64,000 nt of DNA from Byssochlamys sp. IMV 00236. Its lineage: Eukaryota > Ascomycota > Eurotiomycetes > Eurotiales > Thermoascaceae. Of the stretch, positions 57,797 to 64,000 are shown piece by piece. A model generated the notes under the pieces. The model saw nothing but the letters and a program-made list of their open reading frames with translations, did not search any database and was not told the origin of the DNA. The translations under genes were made by a program, and so were the position numbers. Location of the stretch: positions 1-64,000 of the forward strand of contig MSJH02000776.1 in NCBI GenBank assembly GCA_001931875.2. The letters are read 5' to 3'. Positions within the stretch are counted from its first letter, which is position 1; each line of letters opens with the position of its first letter.

Positions 57797-59967
57797 ATGG
57801 CCACTCGTCGTCATTTACCTTATTGCGTCTCCGGCGCAAAGTCCCGGTTCTTTTCCAGCTCTGTCACAGCCCGTGCGTCCTCCAATGCGGCTCCAGCTGG
57901 TGTTCGCAGCGGTTCCAGTGAACATAATTACAATGATCAATTGGGCCATTTCTCAAAAGAGAAGCTCGCAGATAGAGTAGGTCCCCTCGTTCTGGCACCG
58001 TGAACATCCAACATTGGCTGAACTGTGCCCCGGGAAAGGAATTCTATCTGAGTCTTCTCGGGTCGGCATCGACAAAGCGCGAGGCCAAAGCCTACCTTTC
58101 ACGTTTCAAGCCTGGAGCTCCCAAACGCAAAATACCAAACAAAGAAAAGCAGGATGGCCACATAGCGCACGGGGCAAAGCTTGGAGTCAATCTCGGATCA
58201 TTCTATGGCGCTTCAAGGTCTGTCTATGATAGTCCTGTCTTCCGGCAAGAGGAAACGCCAGCCCAGGTGACAGAGGAAGTCAGTGAAAGGCTCCACTTTG
58301 CTCTAGTCAAGATCAATACGCCACAGTTGCTAGACGATGATATGATTGAGGGGATCGCACAGACGCTATGGCAACTGAAGCGACTTGGGATGACCTCCTG
58401 CGTTGTTCTAGACCCGGGGCCTATAGAGGATCCGTCGGTATGGCGCAAGTCAGTTATGCAACAGGCCGATCGACTGTCCAAGGCTGCCGACAAGTTCAGC
58501 GGTCCCAATTCTCTGATTCTGGACTCTGCACTCATCATACCAGAGGCGGCACTTCATAGTCCCAAAGTCCTTTCGCGGAAGTTGCTACTGCAGCCCCTGA
58601 GGAATGGACAGACGGTCATTATCGCTCCTGTCGCTTATACGGAGCAATCGCCCAAAGTTGTCCCTATTCCTGCAAGTGACGTTCTCTTCTCGCTCGCGCG
58701 GGAATTTGCTGGCATTGAAGTCACTGCGGACCCGGATGAAGATCCTCAGGTGACGGCTCAGAGGATAGCGACGCTTCAGGCCGAAGTCTCCCTGGATAGG
58801 TTGATTGTGTTGGATTCTCTTGGAGGCATACCTGCTTTCAGCGGACCGCATAACTCACACGTATTCATAAATATGGAGCAGGAATACGAAGATATCGAGA
58901 ATGAACTCCTGCAACAGATGTCACTACCCGCAGCTGGTGGCTCGAATCTATCGCTGGGACGAGACTCTATATCCGCAATCGCTGAGAACAACCCTCTCTC
59001 CAAATTTGTCAACTCTGAAGTTGTCCGTCAAGGAAGTCTGTCGAAAGTCGCTGGTGGAGAAAGCTCACTGCAACGCCACCTGGGAAATCTTCGACTCTCC
59101 CAGAAGATCCTTGCGCTCTTACCCCCATCCTCATCTGGGATCATCACTTCCCCGACGGAAGTAGCCAATTCTGCCAGGGTTCCAGAATCCGCTTCGCAGC
59201 CCTCAGCTGTCGGTACCCGTCGACTCAGGAACCCACTAATCCATAACTTACTGACGGACAAACCCCCTCAATCATCTTCATTGCCCGAAGGGAGACGAAA
59301 TGTCAACGCTAGCTCTGGCAAACAGCTGCATTACCCTGTTACGCACTCCACCTTTGTCAAACGGGGAATGCCGTTGACGATATTACCACACCCTCGGGTT
59401 AAGGCCTGGACGGCTGACAACGGAGGTGAACCGCGCTTGAGGCTGGACGACCCGCGCATCGATCTCGGACGTCTTGTGTACTTGATTGAAGATTCCTTCA
59501 ACCGCAAACTTGACGTTCAGGACTATTTGGATCGTGTCAACAATCGTATCGCGGGGCTTATTATCGCCGGCGAGTATGAAGGAGGTGCAATTCTCACATG
59601 GGAGACACCTCCGGGTGTTGTCGACGATGGAAGTGAAGCCAGCTTCTCCCGGATGGTTCCGTATCTCGACAAATTTGCTGTATTGAAGCGGAGCCAAGGA
59701 GCCGGAGGAGTCGCGGACATGGTGTTCAATGCTATGGTTCGGTCTTGTTTTCCCAACGGCGTCTGCTGGCGCAGTCGTCGGGATAACCCCGTCAATAAGT
59801 GGTATTTCGAACGCTCCAAGGGCACGTGGAAGCTGCCTGATAGTAACTGGACAATGTTCTGGACTACTCCTGGACTTCCAGAGGATGAACAAAAGTTCCG
59901 TGACTACGAGGCTGTGTGTCGCAGCATCCAGCCGAGCTGGGCAGACGCTAAAAGTGTTGTTGATTGA
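57797..59967 (+). CDS. Mitochondrial N-acetylglutamate synthase (amino-acid N-acetyltransferase)
   Basis: Two exons, 57797-57976 and 58039-59967, give 702 residues. The 62-nt intron (GTAGGT/AAG) joins FSKEKLADR to [19 protein letters not shown], the expected fungal sequence. The enzyme makes N-acetylglutamate from glutamate and acetyl-CoA, the first step of arginine synthesis (yeast Arg2, Neurospora arg-14). Residues 1-40 are an Arg/Ser-rich mitochondrial presequence. An amino-acid-kinase-like domain occupies about 130-480 and includes [19 protein letters not shown] near 290. The GNAT/NAT domain is C-terminal (about 510-680), with [28 protein letters not shown] near 590 and [19 protein letters not shown] near 615. 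Fungal enzymes of this type are inhibited by arginine in complex with the kinase. Identification is firm. Confidence 0.95.
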
Positions 59968-60290
59968 ATCAGCTTCGTACATACGAATGTATATAGACGA
60001 TATACAACGATACATACGCATCATTTCACTTGCTTGTAGTAGCTTACTATACTACAGGCGACTAACCATATAGACACAGAAGTCGCTCAACTACATATAT
60101 CCACTAGTTACTACGTAGTTAACTAAGTTATTGTTTGTTGCTTAGAAAAGACAAGCTTTCGGCGTTTCCTCGCACGGACCGTCTCGAGGCTCCGGGCTCC
60201 GCAGCTTCTCGATCCATCTTGCGGAAAGCAAGTCGCAATCTGGGGAAAAGGCCAGTTCCTTTCCCTTCACCATGCGCCCTTCATGACACT
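59968..60290. other. Short intergenic region upstream of ARV1
   Basis: About 320 bases. Contains TAGTTAACTAAGTTA-type palindromic sequence near 60115-60130. ARV1's promoter and leader must lie here and may overlap the end of the previous transcript. Confidence 0.45.
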
Positions 60291-61690
60291 ATGCCTATTT
60301 GTATCGAGTGCTCATATCCCGTATCGCATCTCTACACTTCCTATAGCAAAGCGGACGACCACTCTCTCGGTAAAGGAGTGCGTTTGACACAATGTCCGCG
60401 TTGCGAGAAGTTCGCCGACAAGTATGTTGAGCATGACTTTGTCGTGCTCTTCATTGATCTTGTTTTGATCAAACCCCAAGTACGTACCCGTATAACTAAT
60501 GCGCCATGTTCTGCATCGGTTGGATAGTATCCTCTCTAACAACTTAAGCTAGGTATACCGACATCTTCTGTTCAACCGCTTAGGTCGAGATGACAACAAA
60601 TTCGATGTGAGCATGCGCATGATCCCCGAGCAGCCTCCGTTGCATATAGCTGACTTCTCATTCTTCTTTATTACAGAGATCAATCATTCGACTTGGAATC
60701 CTTCTTCTTCTGTTTGACGTCTATTTGACGTGGGCGCGAATCGAAAAGAACTCGTCGCTTGCGTCGACCCGCCTTTCTAACGCTCCGATTGTCGTACAAT
60801 ACCTCTTCTTCCTTACGCTGAATGCTCTTGCAACACTTGTGCATCATTTAACAGTCCGTGGTCTGGTGTCTATAATAGCTCGGAGACAGTGTCCTCTCTC
60901 TAATAGCGCTGGAGTGGGCGAAGCCAGCCCTGCAACTCTTGCACCGATCAATCAACCGATGAGTCCCTCCAGACAAGCTGTCCGTGCGCCTTCCGGTTCA
61001 GAAGCAGGTTCAGCAAGTAGCGCGGTAGCTACTAGACCGCCGCCTCCGGTTGCTAGTAATAGCGGAATCATCCCTCCTCTTCGTCGTTCATCTACTGCTC
61101 CGACGCAGACGGTTCAACCTCTTCCGCCTCCGTCGCCAGCAAGCCCAAGTGCTATCAGTACTGCGCTGCTTGTGAGCAGCTGCGCGAAATTGTTTCCAAT
61201 CCTGCTGGTGATTTGGGGTCCAGAGGGTTCCACTGAGGTTCCCGAGACCGGGAGCGAAGAGACCAACAGTGCCGCCGCCACACTGCTGCAGAGGGGCATC
61301 GAAGCCCTTTCCTCTTCGACTTCGACTGCACTATACTCCAGCGCGAACTCGGAGTTCCTGTCAGCAGCGACAGCAACGTCCGCCTCGCATTCCCCTACCT
61401 CGATCCCTACCGCCGCATCTTTACTTCCTCCATTTTCTCTATCACTCTCGACTGCCACCGGTTCGGCTGCACCGGCATTCTCTGACCGGATAGTTTCGGT
61501 CTTTAACTCTCTTCTTTCCCTTATTTCACTCAGCGCAGCAGATACATACCTTGTCTTGTTGAACAACATCGAGGCGCTGTTTATCCTCTTAGACTGCGGT
61601 TATCCACGAGCGGTAGCACTGGCAGTTGTTGGCCAAGCAGCACGTTGGACAGTAGAAAAGGCACTGTTGACCGCGGTGGGGGTTGGGTAG
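60291..61690 (+). CDS. ARV1-like sterol/lipid homeostasis protein
   Basis: Three exons, 60291-60479, 60553-60606 (54 nt) and 60677-61690, give 418 residues. The start at 60291 (MPICIECSYPV) is the conserved N-terminus. The Arv1 homology domain opens with a zinc-ribbon-like pair, Cys4-x2-Cys7 and Cys35-x2-Cys38, followed by YVEHDFVVLFIDLVLIKPQ and YRHLLFNRL, which is split by the first intron. Several membrane segments follow (near 85-105, 120-145, 230-250, 350-375 and 380-400). A long Ser/Pro/Ala-rich insert (about 150-220) is typical of filamentous fungi. Arv1 resides in the ER and affects sterol distribution and GPI-anchor precursor synthesis. Introns are 73 and 70 nt with GTACGT/TAG and GTGAGC/CAG borders. 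Confidence 0.93.
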
Positions 61691-61995
61691 ATAGTTTCTC
61701 GTATGGATAGTTTTGTATCTTATCTGATATCTTCTTTCTCCTCCCCCATCAAAGTTTCATGTATACATAGATTACGAACGAAAAAATGATACAAGGCCGT
61801 TTAGTCACCAAATAATATAGGAAAATACCAAAGGACAAACAATCCAATCTCTCAAGGGAAATCGAGAGAACAGAAACAGACATTGCTATGCTTAAAAAAT
61901 ACCAACAAATAATTTACGATTCTCAACAGCAAGCAATACGATCTCATATCCCCTACAAGAACAGTCATTCACAGCTCAACCAAACTTGAGTATGA
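61691..61995. other. Convergent 3' ends of ARV1 and VMA9
   Basis: About 305 bases of AT-rich sequence between two stops facing each other. No gene seen. Confidence 0.5.
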
Positions 61996-62628
61996 TTAAT
62001 GCGGGATCCGGTCCGGTCGGATGTCTGCTCGCTTGGGAGCGATAAGGGGATGCCATTGCGCGAGAAACGTGATAGCTGGAGTTACTGTGTTAGCTATGGA
62101 TTATCCAGAGTCGCATACAAGAAAAAGGGAAGGAGAGAGAGAAAGTCATACCCCACATGATATAACAAGCTGCGAAAGCGAGGATGAGGGAGCTGCGCCA
62201 GAGTCTGTTTCATGCATTTACGTCAGTGTTTTGGTCTTTTCAGATTGGGTTGTTAGGAAACGTGGCATGGCTTCTGAATCGGTTCCTGTGCGTATGTATC
62301 GATCCTTGTTCTCCTGAATCGGGGAAGCGAAACGTATCAAGCCAGTATAAAGACGGGATGTTCGGGGGAATAATGCAATACTAACGTTTGATTGTCTCCC
62401 TTTGGACTAAATAACCAAGCGGCCAGACTCGCAAGTACCACGATGATAAGGCCGATGATCACACTCCAGCTGTATGAATGGAATAAGTTCTAGTTAGTTA
62501 TGATCTTTTGATGTTATGTGTTGAGAATAGCTCGATAGTAGGTGCCCGAGGCCAGGTGATGACGAAATTGGTGACAGAGCTAACTGCCAATGGATGAAGG
62601 GATCTGGAAAGACGTACCCGTTCGCCAT
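61996..62628 (-). CDS. VMA9: V-type ATPase subunit e (Vma9)
   Basis: Four small exons, 62628-62618 (11 nt), 62469-62386, 62204-62152 and 62075-61996, join in phase to 75 residues. The protein is the small hydrophobic Vo subunit e of the vacuolar proton pump. It has two membrane helices: WSVIIGLIIVVLASLAAWLF near 5-24 and SSLILAFAACYIMWAITFL near 36-54. The motifs FSPKGDNQTLWR and QWHPLIAPKRADIRP match yeast Vma9 closely. The gene is invisible as a single frame and was found by matching the family across splice sites (donors GTACGT, GTTAGT, GTATGA). Three quarters of the transcript unit is intron. Confidence 0.93.
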
Positions 62629-63696
62629 ATTGTATTCTTCTTATCCTTCTCTCGAGATCCGGATGTTAACAGTGCTCAAGCGCGGATGTCTTCTTCCGCC
62701 GGTTTCGACGACGATGCCCGATGAGAGTTCTCGTGAACTTGAAGCGGATGTCAGAGCTCAAACGAGGTCGAAAAACTGCAGAGAACAACCCAGTTGCTCA
62801 GTGCTCTCCTCTCCCGTATGCTCTATCGATGGTATCGTCCTTTCAATCCGTCCGTCACGCTGTGCTCGTTGGAGGATCTCGATCGTAAGGCGGCCGGTTT
62901 GGGCTTCTTCGGTGCTGCAAATCGAAATACTCGGGTATCTGTGCTCGAAAACAGGATAGAGAATGGTAGTTTTGGTGAAAGTAATCGTTGTGTCTGGCTC
63001 CTCCCGCTTCAAGATGTCGGCGGAGCTGCAGTAAAGCGTCCCGACCTGTACGTAGCTGGACCAAAGGGGCGCGGCTCGGCGCTTAGATAAGTGGTTGGCG
63101 GATGTTGCCGCACGAGGCGCTTGTTGCGGCGGGTGCTTGCCGTGGTGGTGCTAAATTCTGCCCATTTCTTCCGCCTTTAAGATGCCCTTGGTATATACTA
63201 GGATTGTAGTAAGTTTTTTCTTAGTAGAGGTTTAGTATAGTTCTAATAATTGATTTAACCCTGTTTAAATGATTCAGTTATGCTAATTTATTTGATATAG
63301 GGCGCTATAATCTGTCAGAGTATATACTTTAGGTATATACCAGGGATCTTACGCCGGCGCTGCCAAAGCCGTAGAAAAGGCGCTAAGCGCCAATGACCCA
63401 GAAAAGAGAGGGGGAAGATCACCTGATGCTGCCCAAATAGGAAGATTTAAACTAACACGTGATTTGATTGAATGAAGGGGCCAATTAGAAGGGGTTTCAT
63501 GTTACTAGCGTACAAGGAAACGTCCGAATATACCTCCAAGGTATTGTTTTGCTAGCACTGAACGAATGTATCTTAAAGATTAGAGGTTTGTCATTATATT
63601 TAAGAAGACTTTTAGCTATAACACAAAAGTGATACCCGCATCAAGAGAAGAAGCCATGTGTGGCGCCGGGAGGACATGGATAGACAACGGGAGAAG
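62629..63696. other. VMA9 promoter region and AT-rich spacer
   Basis: Overlapping frames near 62594-63090 on both strands have no domain and lie in the VMA9 promoter. A short GC-rich block at 63050-63170 gives way abruptly to AT-rich sequence at 63190-63640, rich in TATA, TTTAG and TAATTT words, with no gene. This could be an old repeat mutated by RIP. Confidence 0.4.
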
Positions 63697-63745
63697 GTCC
63701 CCATTTAGTTCTGGCACATGATGATCTCGGAATTATGCAGCTCAC

Positions 63746-63898
63746 CTTCTATTTGCACGCGCGTCAATTGCTCTGTATTCAAGGCGGTGCAGATCCTTTC
63801 AATCCATTGTTGGCTTCCATCCGGCCTATTGGAAGCCGGCTTTGGCCAAACATAGCATTGATGGCCGACCACCATAACTCCTGGCACGGGGGCACTTC
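63746..63898 (-). CDS. Possible internal exon of an unidentified gene running off the window
   Basis: A 50-codon stretch on the minus strand lies between a TAG acceptor (ending at 63899, with a CTGAC branch-like word upstream) and a GTGAGC donor at 63745. It reads VMVVGHQCYVWPKPASNRPD...QQWIERICTALN, with ordinary protein composition and two Cys. The remaining exons would lie beyond the end of the window, or the exon may be chance. No family is recognised. Confidence 0.25.
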
Positions 63899-64000
63899 CT
63901 AGTCCTCACGTCAGTATCGGCTTATCACAATAGCTATTTTCCCGAGCAAAATGCGCAGAACGGAGCAGCCATGTCCACCAGAGAGGGCTAACCAGGAGAC

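Noticed and set aside
57268..57804. 178-codon minus-strand frame upstream of N-acetylglutamate synthase
   Set aside because: No recognisable domain, overlaps the start of a certain gene, and composition is unremarkable.
62594..63090. Overlapping frames on both strands upstream of VMA9
   Set aside because: They overlap each other and the VMA9 promoter and have no family features.

Overview
The window looks like nuclear DNA of a filamentous ascomycete, most likely an Aspergillus or Penicillium relative (Eurotiales). The reasons are short introns (mostly 48-90 nt) with GTRNGT donors and CTNAC-type branch sites, genes on both strands separated by long non-coding stretches, and a protein set typical of that group. 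Genus is inferred from gene content and style, not proven. I rebuilt exons by hand from reading frame, splice signals and family conservation. Nothing here is bacterial, and I see no CRISPR array, rRNA gene or convincing tRNA.

Layout. 1-5.7 kb: an acidic Ecm13-like protein, then a 4-kb gap. 5.7-7.5 kb: a universal-stress-protein gene. 9-14 kb (minus): eIF4G. 16.9-18.2 kb (minus): a TB2/DP1/HVA22 ER-shaping protein. 19.2-20.2 kb (minus): a TANGO2/NRDE protein. 21.9-23.9 kb (minus): an unidentified 177-residue gene beside a frameshifted, decayed relative. 24.4-28.6 kb: biotin-protein ligase, divergent from the twin-CX9C factor Coa4, then the mitochondrial DNA maintenance protein Mgm101. 29.2-32.1 kb (minus): an EF-hand MscS channel. 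32.6-39.8 kb is accessory in character: a weak two-exon gene candidate, an mpaB-type oxygenase (DUF2236), a zinc-cluster regulator remnant, and a short-chain dehydrogenase carrying an in-frame TGA. 41-42.8 kb (minus): a PA/TM/RING-H2 ubiquitin ligase. 42.8-47 kb: gene-poor. 47-49.2 kb: a fungal STAND-like protein with no visible P-loop. 50.5-56.3 kb: a phytanoyl-CoA-dioxygenase-like enzyme, an FAD monooxygenase and a divergent Zn2Cys6 regulator. 57.8-62.6 kb: N-acetylglutamate synthase, ARV1 and V-ATPase subunit e. The last kilobase is AT-rich and ends in a possible exon of an unidentified gene.

How the genes fit together. Housekeeping blocks at both ends (translation initiation, ER shape, sterol trafficking, V-ATPase, biotinylation, mitochondrial DNA and cytochrome oxidase assembly, arginine synthesis) flank a 32-57 kb interior of tailoring-type oxygenases, regulators, broken genes and a STAND-like protein. 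The best candidates for something new are the three-gene set at 50.5-56.3 kb (two oxygenases plus a regulator, no polyketide, peptide or terpene backbone enzyme), the P-loop-less STAND-like protein next to it, and the decaying gene family at 22-24 kb. No single striking unknown system is demonstrable from sequence alone.
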